A DNA stretch of 37,892 bases, taken from the NCBI GenBank assembly GCA_015478945.1, contig JABUQX010088170.1, forward strand, positions 15,001 to 52,892. Reading direction: 5' to 3'. Under the pieces are notes generated by a model, which was not told where the DNA came from, made no database searches, and was given only the letters and a program-made list of their open reading frames with translations. Positions 11,873-23,100 of this stretch are shown here, piece by piece. The position numbers and the translations under genes were made by a program. Origin of the DNA: Trachelipus rathkii. Lineage: Eukaryota; Arthropoda; Malacostraca; Isopoda; Trachelipodidae. Each line of letters opens with the position of its first letter. The stretch's first letter is position 1.

Positions 11873-12083
11873 ATAGGTGGCCATACCGAAAATTTTCCTA
11901 CCCCACCAAATTGAACACCACGCACCTACACCCAATATATGTTTAAAAGCATCGTCACGCACGCGCACCCACCGCCACCGCACCGCATCGCACAGCAACA
12001 CAGCAACAGCATCGCACAAGCACCGCACTAGACAAGAAAGTGTGTGTCTATGCATTATTCATCTGGGTTCAAATATACTGTAG
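11873..12083 (+). repeat. Short dispersed repeat, copy A (CACCGC core)
   Basis: A GC-rich island of about 210 bases. It starts TAGGTGGCC, then CCGAAAATTTT, followed by a C-rich stretch with iterated CACCGC/ATCGCA units, then GAAAGTGTGTGTC and a TTCAAATAT block. Copy B at 12362-12537 has the same order of blocks: CCGAAATTTTCC, CACCCACCAA, a GAACACCAC/AATACACCAC block, ATATGTTT then A-AAGCA, the CACCGC core, then TTTCAAATAT. The 68- and 86-codon frames across it are compositional. Confidence 0.75.
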
Positions 12084-12086
12084 TAG

Positions 12087-12361
12087 AAGCTAATATATAT
12101 ACTATAATCTTATATATATATTATATTATATAATTATATAAATTATATATATTAAGTATTATATATATATATATACTTAATAATATTATAATTATATTTT
12201 ATAGATTATTATATATATATATATAATATATATTATCATATATATATATAGTATACTATATATATTATATTATATATAGTATTTTTTATATATATATAAC
12301 TTATATATATATATAATATTATAAAATATAGATATATATAATTTTATTATATATATATATA
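12087..12361. repeat. (TA)n array separating repeat copies A and B
   Basis: About 275 bases of TA repeats lying exactly between the two related GC-rich islands. TA arrays also follow copy B and precede copy C. Confidence 0.88.
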
Positions 12362-12537
12362 ATTAGGGGCCGTGGTACCCGAAATTTTCCGCACCCACCA
12401 ATGAAATACACCACCGCACTACAGCCTATATGTTTCCATAAGCACTGCACCACCCACCGCACAGGAAACGCCATCGACAACGCACGCAAATAAAAAAAGA
12501 GCGTACGCCACACACTGCTCGTTTCAAATATGCATCT
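12362..12537 (+). repeat. Short dispersed repeat, copy B (CACCGC core)
   Basis: An island of about 176 bases in the same orientation as copy A. It begins TTAGGGGCCGTGG, then CCGAAATTTTCCGCACCCACCA, has a CACCGC-type core, a CGCAAATAAA block and ends TTTCAAATAT. The CGCAAATAAA block is also found at the end of copy C (near 15117). The 64-codon minus frame across it is compositional. Confidence 0.75.
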
Positions 12538-12635
12538 ACTATATAGAATATATATATATATATATATATATAATACATATATAATTATTTATAATATATT
12601 ATTATATATATTATAGAAATATTATATATATATCA
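12538..12635. repeat. (TA)n array
   Basis: Short TA array directly abutting the 3' end of repeat copy B. Confidence 0.85.
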
Positions 12636-12737
12636 GTGTAAAATTAAGTACATTAATTAAAGGCAATTTAGTGAAATATATTTATCTGAATTATTTTTTT
12701 ATTGCTCAACTTAAAAGTATAAACACCTAAGATAGAA

Positions 12738-13034
12738 CTCTCTCTCTCTCTCTCCTCTCTCCTCTTCTCTCTCTCTCCTCTCTCTCTTTCTCTCTCTCCC
12801 TCTCTCTTCCTCTCTCTCTCTCTCTCTAATCTCTGAGATTAATCCTCTCTCTCTCTCCTCTCTCTATCTCTCTCTCTTCCTCTCTCTACTCTCTCTGCCT
12901 CCATATTTTTCTCCCTTTCCTTTTTCGTCTCTCTTCCACTTCCTTTTTACTAGCTCTCTCTCTTGCCCTCTTTTTCTTTTTCTCCAGAAAATGTTGAAAA
13001 AATTTGTAAATACTCTCCCTCTCACTTAGATTTA

Positions 13035-13098
<64 letters not shown>

Positions 13099-13198
13099 AT
13101 TCTCTCTCCTCTTTTAGATTTAAATTCTCTCTCTCTGAGATTTAAATCCATACCGATCTCTCTCTCTCTCTCTCTCTCTCCGTCTCTTCTCTCTCTCT

Positions 13199-13232
<34 letters not shown>

Positions 13233-13235
13233 GAG
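12738..13235. repeat. Compound (CT)n satellite with a GATTTAAAT spacer
   Basis: Some 500 bases of CT-dominated pyrimidine repeats, interrupted by variants of one spacer. AGATTTAAATTCTCTC occurs near 13028 and 13116. GAGATTTAAATCCATACCG occurs at 13137-13155 and again at 13233-13251. CTGAGATTAATCC near 12833 looks like a further decayed copy. The pattern is a higher-order tandem repeat of CT blocks plus spacer. Ser/Leu (plus) and Arg/Glu (minus) open frames are artefacts of the repeat. Confidence 0.85.
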
Positions 13236-13418
13236 ATTTAAATCCATACCGTATCATATTTAAACTGGAAAATTATCTTTGCTTCAGCACAAGGAACACC
13301 TTCTTCAATAGGGATTTCTCTTCACGTGTTCCCCATTCAGTTACAGGGGTCCCAGACGCTTTATGACAACATAAAAATATAAAAGTAACGATCTCCAACA
13401 TCATTACAATCGTCCGCA

Positions 13419-14795
<1,377 letters not shown>

Positions 14796-14804
14796 CCCAT
14801 CAGA

Positions 14805-14805
14805 A

Positions 14806-14837
<32 letters not shown>

Positions 14838-14848
14838 CACACACATAT

Positions 14849-14883
<35 letters not shown>

Positions 14884-14920
14884 CTATATTATATATATAT
14901 AATATATATATATATAGTAT

Positions 14921-14972
<52 letters not shown>
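14805..14972. repeat. (CA)n then (TA)n arrays at the LINE 3' end
   Basis: About 40 bases of CA repeats followed by some 125 bases of TA repeats. They begin right after the last recognisable LINE sequence, so they may have grown from the element's 3' tail, as often happens for this LINE type. Confidence 0.85.
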
Positions 14973-14974
<2 letters not shown>

Positions 14975-15150
14975 TAGGCCTGCGAACAGGAAACCGATAG
15001 CCGAAATTTTTTGAGGAGTGGAGCCGGAGCCAGAGCCGAAATTTGGGGGAGCTGAAGCCGCGAAGCCTGGAGCCGGAGCCAGTAATTTTATTGGGGGGCC
15101 TGGGCGGAGCCGGAGTCGCAAATAAAGACGGCTGCTGCCGTCTCCGCAAG
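14973..15150 (+). repeat. Short dispersed repeat, copy C (GGAGCC core)
   Basis: A GC-rich island after a TA array. It begins CTAGGCCTGCG, has CCGAAATTTT near 15001, then iterated GGAGCC/AGAGCC/GAAGCC hexamers, and ends near CGCAAATAAA (15117-15126) and GACGGCTGCTGCCGTC, a short hairpin. Both outer blocks match copy B at 12362, while the hexamer core differs (GGAGCC instead of CACCGC). The Gly/Ala/Pro-rich minus frames over it are compositional. Confidence 0.65.
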
Positions 15151-15190
15151 TACAAAAGAAAACCTTTTCCTAATTATCTGATTACAAGAT

Positions 15191-15243
15191 TATATATATA
15201 TATATAATTATATATATATATTATATATATATATATAATATAT
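15191..15243. repeat. (TA)n array
   Basis: Short TA array. Confidence 0.8.
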
Positions 15244-15484
15244 GATTAATGCATTTAAATTTTGACCGATTATGATATTAATTGGTAAATGGATGGTAAT
15301 ACTTTTGCTCTGATAATATTAGATAGTATTTATTTTTGGGTTTATTAACTTGCTTATTAAATTTTTATTTTTTAAATAGGTAAAATTTAGTGATTTTAAA
15401 TTTTTTTTGTAGTTTTAATTATTTTTCATATTATATATTTTAAATAGGTATATAATATTTGAAGTGAATTTATTTTGTTTTTGT

Positions 15485-15805
15485 TTTTTAATATCCTTAA
15501 GGAAATCTCGACACTGCTGTTGATGACGAAAGAAAAGCCGTCGAAGATCCTTATTTTACAGTTGGCCAATAATGAAATCAGCTTAATACAGTTCGATGGG
15601 AAACAGTCAGCTCAATCATGCTTAAAAGAGTTTACCGAACCACCAGTTATTCATTGGGGTTATGATACATCCACCTGGGTCCTTTAAATAACGTGACATT
15701 TAAAACCCTCTCATCCAGATATTGCTGCAATAGTTAAAAAGAAAGTTGAATCAAAAGCTGTTCAGGATAAACATTTATTTCAAAAACTTGGGTTTAAAGG
15801 TTAAA
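15485..15805 (+). other. Possible degraded coding fragment, family unknown
   Basis: One plus frame (15475-15687) reads KPSKILILQLANNEISLIQF and ends IHWGYDTSTWVL before a stop. A shifted frame over the first part reads NLDTAVDDERKAVEDPYFTV. Another continues downstream as HPDIAAIVKKKVESKAVQDK and FQKLGFKG (about 15716-15804). The residue mix is more protein-like than the surrounding AT-rich DNA would give, and frame changes suggest an old pseudogene or transposon fragment. I cannot name a family and chance remains possible. Confidence 0.3.
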
Positions 15806-17061
15806 TGCTTCGGAAGGTAATTATTTTTACTCTCGTGAATGTCGAGTGAATGGTGAGATACAATGATTATAATTATTTGTTAAAGATAGTAACCCATTAG
15901 GTTTTTTTCAAGACCAGGATTTAAAGCATGTGTTAGGACATAGGACATTAGGAATATAGAGACAGTAAAAAGCCACATGGGCCTATCGAGACTGTCCCAG
16001 TCTGCAATTGTGTGGAGACATGGTTTCGAAACTGGAAGTCCCTTTAGACTGGGAAAAAATATTCGTAAATGTTCTAGCAAGCGGATAAAAGCAAGAAAAT
16101 AAACTTAAAAAATTACATTTTAACCGGATGCTTCGTGCATTTAAAAATGGATGCTTTGTCAAAAGGGGAAAGCTAAATTATTTTGCTATTATTTACATGA
16201 TGTGGACGAAAATAAAAACAATATTACTAAAACGTTAGCCAGTAAGAGATACCAAATCGCAGCATTTCAGCCTAATTAATCAATGATCTTCTTATAAGTT
16301 TTAAAGAATTCGAAATAATATTAGGTCAAGTAAAGCTTAGTTAAGATAACGAATCACCACATGAATGAGTACGATTGAAAAATAATAGGGCAATGAGGAT
16401 GAGGAGCAGGAAACTGGTAAATGTGATCTAATTTTATTTAATATCAGATTTGGAAGTAATAGTTGGTTTCAGAATGAACTTGAATGAACTATGAAATAAT
16501 ACTATGTTCCAATGGCGTTAACATTGCACACATGAGGTTTGGAGTTCTTACTTTACGTTAGCAGTGCGATTGTCTCAGCAATACTAATACAGAAAATCTT
16601 CTAAGCAAGGCGAACAAATAGCAAAGCAGCACGTAACCTCCAAATTAATGGAAGTTCAAAGCGTCAAGTGAAAAAGTGAATCTTACGATCAAGAGACAAG
16701 ATGGGGAAGTTTATATGTCTTATGTCGAAAGGCTTCTGCAACTAAAAGTCTATATTAGTATGAGGCTGCCGGTACTCCTGAACTTTCCTCTCCGATAGTC
16801 AGTGGGAACAATCGAAACCCTCAAGAATTATTAAAAAACACCCATACTTTACAACCAAAAATATTTAAATCAGAAGAGCTTTCGTCTTTCCCTATACTGG
16901 AGAAGGGATTCTAGCAATATAATAAAATTTCATGAAAAGAAGAAAAGAATGTTAACCTGAAACAAAATATTTTGCTGGCCATCTTGTTTTGATCTACAGT
17001 CAGAATCTTCCCTCAGAGACTGGAAGATTGATATTAGAAGCTAGTAATGCTCTTTGTCGAA
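15806..17061. other. 3' flank of cut, probable 3' UTR on the minus strand
   Basis: About 1.25 kb of unique sequence to the left of the cut stop codon; on the minus strand this is downstream of the gene. No other gene is seen. The minus 66-codon frame at 15880-16080 has no recognised domain. The first AATAAA on the minus strand after the stop is at 16433-16438. Confidence 0.4.
16433..16438 (-). terminator. Candidate cut polyadenylation signal (AATAAA)
   Basis: TTTATT on the plus strand reads AATAAA on the minus strand, about 620 bases past the stop codon. It is the first canonical hexamer I find there. In AT-rich DNA such hexamers occur by chance, so this is only a candidate. Confidence 0.25.
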
Positions 17062-18315
17062 CTAGGACTGTAAATGAAAAACACTACAAACAGAAATTGG
17101 GTCCGGAGCAGATGGTTTCAGCATTTTTAGGAAATCCTCCCTTGTGGTAATCCTTGTCAAATTAAGATGAAAAGTCAAATTTGACAAACAATGGGACAAA
17201 CTGGAGCATCCACCGTTTACTTCTATGTTTTCTAACTTAGAAGTGGAAGAAGAAGAAGTACAGGAAGAAGCCGGTAGATCACCATCTTCATCTTTATTTG
17301 TTGGGTCTTCTTTTATAGAAACTGGACAAGTTGAGACTTCATTATCTGAGGTACAAGTTCGATCTTCTCTTTCGGGAGTTGGTACACTTTCCAACAAAGA
17401 TCTACGGGCTTCCTCTACTGAAGTTGGTTCGATTAAAACTGTTTCTTGTTCACTGTTTTGTCTATAATCATCTGTTTGCATGACACAAACGCCATTAATA
17501 ATAACTTCTCTTTCTTTTTCACCATTCCCTACAGCCCATGAAGGGTTTACCCATTGTGGAGCTGCTGGTTTTCTTCTAGAAGATGGCCTTGCAACAGGAG
17601 ATGTAGAATCATTCCTGTCTTGGTCATCCCCATAATCATCACCATCAGACCTGTTTCCATTCGGACTCATACCACCTGATATATTGGAATCGTCATCTAT
17701 AAAAGAATTATTTGAATCATCTCCATCGTGTTCATTTTTCATTGACAAGTCCAGCCCGCCAGTAGCATATCTGTCTGATGGAGATATGCTTAAATTTGCC
17801 ATTGAGAATGGAGGCATAGGAGAAAAGAAACCAGGATGCAAACTGGTCGGTAATCCTGCTCCTAAACCTGGCAATGTTGGTGGTAATCCTTTTTCTTTGC
17901 GTAATTCCATTAACCGCTGAGATAGCATTATTCGGAAATGAAGGGGATCGAATGGTGTTTGAGACGGATTTGGTAAATCTCTTGGTGGAGAAGAGATACC
18001 TCCATCTGGACTCCCTGGATGTTGCTTTAATCTCATACGATGGTTATGGAACCAGTTAGTAATTGTTCTGGTAGATAATTGAAGCTCTTGACTGAGAAAT
18101 TCTATTGCAGCCAAATTAGGATAAGGGTCAAGTGCAAAAGCTAATCTCAGAGCTTCTTTTTGCTCTTCCGAGAAAAGAACTCTCGCTTTCTTAGAAGATC
18201 CACCGGGAGAAGGAGCTTGAAATACGTCGTGAGAGTCTGAAGATACTTCTGCAGAAGGGTCGAGTCCTCTTCTCCTCTTATTAGCTTCCCTTCTTTCATT
18301 TTTGAGAGTTTGCAA
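17062..18315 (-). CDS. ct: Terminal coding exon of homeobox gene cut (CUX family), partial
   Basis: C-terminal part of the nuclear transcription factor Cut, which specifies sensory-organ and other cell fates in arthropods. The frame gives 417 residues from the first open codon (TTG, an internal Leu, not a start) to the stop. It starts LQTLKNERREANKRRR, the segment following CUT repeat 3. The Cut homeodomain covers residues 41-100 (18016-18195), with helix 3 TITNWFHNHRMRLKQ and the His at homeodomain position 50 typical of this class. Conserved tail blocks follow: TPFDPLHFRIML (120-131), GGLDLSM (186-192, resembling a CtBP-binding motif), an acidic Ser/Asp region, SSRRKPAAPQWVNP (245-258) and IINGVCVMQ (272-280). 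The three CUT repeats and coiled coil are not in the window and should lie to the right. No AG acceptor is seen at the expected 5' edge. The last ~45 residues are not recognisable, so the true end could differ. Confidence 0.95.
   Translation of the reverse strand: MQTLKNERREANKRRRGLDPSAEVSSDSHDVFQAPSPGGSSKKARVLFSEEQKEALRLAFALDPYPNLAAIEFLSQELQLSTRTITNWFHNHRMRLKQHPGSPDGGISSPPRDLPNPSQTPFDPLHFRIMLSQRLMELRKEKGLPPTLPGLGAGLPTSLHPGFFSPMPPFSMANLSISPSDRYATGGLDLSMKNEHDGDDSNNSFIDDDSNISGGMSPNGNRSDGDDYGDDQDRNDSTSPVARPSSRRKPAAPQWVNPSWAVGNGEKEREVIINGVCVMQTDDYRQNSEQETVLIEPTSVEEARRSLLESVPTPEREDRTCTSDNEVSTCPVSIKEDPTNKDEDGDLPASSCTSSSSTSKLENIEVNGGCSSLSHCLSNLTFHLNLTRITTREDFLKMLKPSAPDPISVCSVFHLQS
17154..17187. repeat. 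Perfect 10-bp inverted repeat near the 3' end of the cut exon
   Basis: TTGTCAAATT (17154-17163) and AATTTGACAA (17178-17187) are exact reverse complements, 14 bases apart. They could form a hairpin in the cut mRNA just before the stop. The nearby encoded sequence (NLTFHLNLT) is not a recognised conserved block, so a transposon-derived or structural origin is possible. Confidence 0.6.
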
Positions 18316-18540
18316 TTTTTAAAGTCAACATTAGTGTTGATGATTTACAGTTTACAGCAATTTAAGGTCAATGTTTGTTGCTATTTAGTTGCCACTATGT
18401 CAGTTAATATATTTTTTAAGTTTTATACTATAAGCTTTATTTTATTTGTTATAATATATTCTACCAGTAACACAGAGCTTTTCAATTACAATTTTTTATC
18501 ATGCGCTTACCCGATAAGATTACGATAGGATGTTTTTTAT
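18316..18540. other. 5' flank of the cut exon (presumed intron)
   Basis: On the minus strand this should be the end of the last cut intron. There is no AG between about 18312 and 18360 in the minus sense and no clear pyrimidine tract. A 72-codon plus frame here is AT-rich and unrecognised. Confidence 0.45.
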
Positions 18541-19649
18541 TACTTTGTGCAAGTAATGATGGATGTATAGGTTTCAGGCACGTTTCGGGATAAAGGAAGG
18601 TGATTTTTCTATGACGGATATGTGGAGGGTGGAGATTATTCGGTACAAATCATTTTATTGATGAGGGGGAGTGGGTTGGGGTACATTGGGGATGCGTCTT
18701 TTTTTGGTAATGATTGGAATTAGTATATTATAGAGGGGGCTAGTTTGGGTGGGTTATATATATATATTATTTAGGTGATTTGTTTTTATTATATTATTTT
18801 ATTTCAATATTTATCATTTAATTTGTATTTTTAATTCCGTACTTTTGAATTTTTTTGGTACTTTCAGAATTTTGCGATTTTTAATTTTATATACTCGTAT
18901 TATATTATTATGAACGGCTTTATGGTATGTAGTTAGGTAAGTATAATATATTTTTTATGTGATTATTTGTGTTTGTCTTTAACTATACTTGCTCTTGTGT
19001 TCTATTTATAAAAAGGGTATATAAATAGATATCATGCATTATGTTTTTATTTAATATATGTTTTATTATTATATTTATTTCTTATTTTTATTATATTATT
19101 TATTTTATATTATATTATTATTATGTTTTTTAATGTGAAAAAACACTTCTTCGCTGTTAATAAGTATGTGTGATTTTTTGATTAAAATCCTCATGTGTAG
19201 ATCTATAATAAAAAAAAAAACTTGATATATATGAAAAACAGGATCTAACGAAATGTGTCTTAAAGTGTTTTAAAACCTCTTAAGGCTTGAACGAATGGAG
19301 TTCTTTTTGTGCCCATCGAGTATTGAACTCGTCCGATTTTATATATATAGACTCAGCACCTTTCAAATCTATGACATGTGTTGGCAATATCCCTTCTGTA
19401 TGATGCGCCGTTTTTGCCAAAAAACATAACCTAGTTTAATTTTATACTATAATATATTTTATTAATTTGTATTTACTTCACTTTATGCAGTGGTCTATAG
19501 CATAAATATCATTTTCTAATTTAATTTTGATTATTTTTCTGATAATTTAAAGATGGGGTGGTAAATAAAACTTTGGAAATAATGCCTAAAAATGTCCATG
19601 TTTAACCTTTTTTTTTTCTCTGATGGAATGTGTTTCGATGTTTTAGTGG

Positions 19650-19692
19650 TGTGGGTGGTGTGTGTGTGTGTGTGGTGTATGTATGTATGTGT
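19650..19692. repeat. (GT)n microsatellite
   Basis: Short GT array with GTAT units, at the left part of the G+T-rich tract. Confidence 0.8.
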
Positions 19693-19755
19693 CTTTCATT
19701 TTGTTATGTTCATTTTTATTTCTATTAAATTATGTTGAATATATCTATAATAATT

Positions 19756-19850
19756 TAATAATTTTTTAATAATATATAATTAATAATAAATAATAACTAA
19801 TAATAATAATAATGAATAATTTATATTAATTAATAATAATAATAAAACTT
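19756..19850. repeat. (TAA)n block
   Basis: Short TAA/TTAATAA array, one of the few A-rich segments inside the G+T tract, so it may be younger than the skew. Confidence 0.75.
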
Positions 19851-19932
19851 ACTTGGTAAAAGCATAAAACATTATTTTTGAAGTTAAGTGACAAAATGCG
19901 GGTGGGTTAGTGGTGTAACAATAGTAATTATA

Positions 19933-20183
19933 TCTATTCTACTGTCTTCTCATTTGCTGTCTAAAAGAATTGTGAAGCAAAAGTTAATTTTTCTTATAAT
20001 TCTCGTTTCTGCCTTTCTTCTTTCATTGTGTCAAAAGGAGATATTGGGATACAAAGTATTTAAAATCTCGTTACCTTGTTTGCTTTCTTTTCTCTCTCAT
20101 TCTTTGTGTTCAAAATTAGATATTGGAGAAAAGTATATAAATTTCTCGTTTACTCTCTCCTCATGTGTCAAAAGATTATTAAA
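19933..20183 (+). repeat. Decayed tandem repeat, unit about 65-80 bp
   Basis: Copies begin at 20001, 20066 and 20144 with TCTCGTT. Each runs through a pyrimidine stretch, then CATTGTGTCAAAAG (or CATTCTTTGTGTTCAAAATTAG, CATGTGTCAAAAG). The first two then have GATATTGG(A/G), an AAAGTAT block and AAA before the next TCTCG; the third copy is shorter. A weaker unit may start at 19933. The 99-codon frame across it (19888-20187) is repetitive and unrecognised. Confidence 0.7.
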
Positions 20184-23100
20184 TTAATGGGTCATTTATT
20201 CGAAATTTCTTATATTTTGGTCTGTCCGATTTGATGGCAATTATTACAAATGATCAGTTCTCTTGATTTTGTTGTTATCTCTTTTTGTAGCGTATACTAA
20301 ATATATTGCGTAATGTTTTAGGTGTCAGGTAGTTATTATAGCATATTATTACCACCTAATTGTTCTAGTTGTTTGATTACCTGCAGGCTTAAGTGATCTT
20401 CGGCACGCTGTTATTGGGGTGTGAGATCGTGTTGTGAAACTGTTTTGTGTCGTAATTAATTAATTATATTTAATATATAATGGTTATTAATAATAATTTT
20501 ATAATAAGAAGAATAATAATAGTCATAATTTATAATAATATGTATAATTTAATATTTAATAATATTTGAGCGGTGTGTATTAGTATATATTGTATTTGAG
20601 ATTTTTCTTTGTTGCTGTGTTAGGGTTGGTGGTTTCCTTTACTTTTCGGTTGGGCGGGGTGTGCTGGTGTTTTGAGTTTTCGTTTTTTTGTTATCTTTGT
20701 CTTGGTGTAGGACAAAAAGTTTACTATTTTTATTTTGTTTTTTTTTTTTTTTTTTGTTATATTGTTTATTTTATTCTGTTTTTTTCAATATATACTTTTT
20801 TTTTTAGTTTTTTACCTTTCTCCTGTTTTTTTTTTGTTTTTTTTATATGTTATTTTTGTCTAGAAAAGTTTTTTTCTTGGTTAAGTCTTCAAGTTTTTTG
20901 AAAGTATTTTATTAATTTTTTGATTGGTTTGTTTTGTGATTTGTGGTTTTTTTTGTTAATGTTGAGTTGTTGGTTGTTTGGTGTATTTACTTTATTCATT
21001 TGATTTTGTTTTTATAATTGTGTTTGTTTTTGTTTTATGTCCTGTATGTTGTTGATGCGTTTTGTTATTAGAGATGGTTTAACATTAGAGTGTGTGATAT
21101 TGGTTTGTTTGTAGTAGTATTATCTGTTTTTTTGGATGTAGATTTTGAAAAATTTGTTGTTGATGTTTGTGTGAGTTATTGGTGTTGTTTGTGGTTTGTT
21201 GGATTTGTTTTTCTATGTTTGTTTTGGAGGTTTTTGTATCTGGTTTGTTTTGTTTGTATTGGTATAGAGTTTTCTGCGTTTTTTGTTCGTATTATGGTTT
21301 GTTGTCGTTTTGTTTTGGAGATTTTCTATCGTTATTAGTCTGGATTATCAGTAGGGTAAGGGCATAAATGCGCGACAGATTTTACGTGAGCAGGGTTCGA
21401 CCAAAAAACATATTAGAGCTACTTGAGTTTGATTTTTGTTGTGGGTTTGACTGCTAGAGTAGCTAATGGCAATCTTTGGTGGTATTGTGTTTTACCATCT
21501 ACAAGACAGTTGCTTTTAATCAAAACAGGTTGTAAATCTTGTTTTTTTTGGGGGCGGTATGGAGCAGGGTTTTGTGGTTGGGTTTCAAGTGGTATGTTTA
21601 TTCAGTTTTGTCAACCTATATTTGGTTCTATTTATGTTCTAATCTTTATATTATTTAGGTTTTTATTCCAGTAATATTGTTCTATTTACTATCTACCGAT
21701 ATTATCTAAGTCGACATTTTTTTCTAATTTCTATTATATCATTTAATGCTTACTTCCACCTAAACATACAACTAATGCTTTAGATTTAATTTTTGATAAA
21801 GCTACTGTAGCGGTTGTGTTGTATTGGATGGAAAAATAAATGTTTATTATCTTTTATTTTAATATGAGCTTATTTGATAATTTTGTCATTTTATGATCTA
21901 ATTCTTTTTTAGTATTCTTGATTAGATGTTTTTCTTCCTAATTTAGATGTTGGTTATTTGTGGTAGTGTGTATTGTGGGAGGTGTCGAGGGTTGGCTTGT
22001 GGTTGGTTTATGGTTTTTTGATTTTTGTTGGTTGGGGCGTCTGGATTTCTTTTTATTTCCATTGGGGGGAATGTTTTTTATTTGGAGGGCGGGTGGGCCA
22101 TTTTTTTATCTCTGTTGTGGTATGTTTTTAATTATTGTCTTGGATCTTTAATGAGTATGTTTTATAATTTTAATTTTGTGTATTATTATTTTTTTTTTTT
22201 TAATGTTTTATTTAAATCATTTTATTTATTTAATTATTTCTTTTTTTTTAATAGATTATTATATAGTGTTTTTTTTTTTTGTTTAAATTATTTTTTTTTC
22301 TTTTATTATTTATATATTTATTATTATGAAGAAACGATCAAAAAAAATGTATATTATATTATATATTCTTATATATTGTTTGTTGTTTTTTATTGTTTTA
22401 TATATTTTATTTGTTTGTTTTCATAGATTTAATTTGTTTTTGACATTGAGATTTATTTGCTAAATTTAATGACTCTAATTTAAGATTTTGCTTTCTATGT
22501 TTATTAGTTGGGATTAGGTTCAGTTTTTTGTGGTATGTTCCATGGGTGTGTTTGTTTTTTTTGTTTTTTGTGTTTGGATTTTGCCATTTGCTGTTTGGTG
22601 TGATGTGTGGTTCATGTCTAGTAGGTAGTCTTTATCATGGTTAGGTTATTGAGTAGTGCGCATTAGTTGCCGGTTTTTATTGGGTTTTTGTGGTTTCTTT
22701 GCGGTTCTTTGTAGAGTGGGGTTATGGGCGTCGTTGGTGTGAGGTGTGGTTGCGGTGGTGATGCTTTGCTGTTTTATTGTGAGGTTGGTGTTTTAGGTTT
22801 GTATGTATGGTGGCGACTTGTGTGGTTTTTTGATGGTTTTGGGTTGTTTGTTGTTTAGATTTTTTGGGCTTATTTTCGTTTCGGTTATGGTGGATGGTTG
22901 GGGTGGTTATGAGGTGGGGTGCGGATATGGGTTGTAGTTTCGGTGGGTTATTTATTATTTATTTTTTTCTTTTTTTTTAATACGTTTTTTTTTTTATTTA
23001 TATTTTTGTTTTTTATTTATCATTTTTATTTAAATGTTTGTAATTATAATATTTTTTATCTTTAATTAATTTAAAACGACTGAATCAAAATTTTTTTATT

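Noticed and set aside
13032..13247. Arg/Glu-rich minus frame and Ser/Leu-rich plus frame
   Set aside because: Product of the CT satellite; no non-repeat domain.
17225..18059. Three plus-strand frames of 61-80 codons
   Set aside because: Antisense shadows of the cut exon, which has clear family conservation on the minus strand.
19300..19345. Possible minus-strand tRNA 3' half (CGAGTTCAATACTCG)
   Set aside because: The T-arm-like hairpin is present, but there is no matching 5' acceptor, D arm or anticodon arm upstream.
21424..21590. Minus-strand open stretch (DLQPVLIKSNCLVDGKTQYH) as a possible cut exon
   Set aside because: Does not match any cut segment I know. Open frames are expected on the A+C-rich strand; no convincing acceptor/donor pair.
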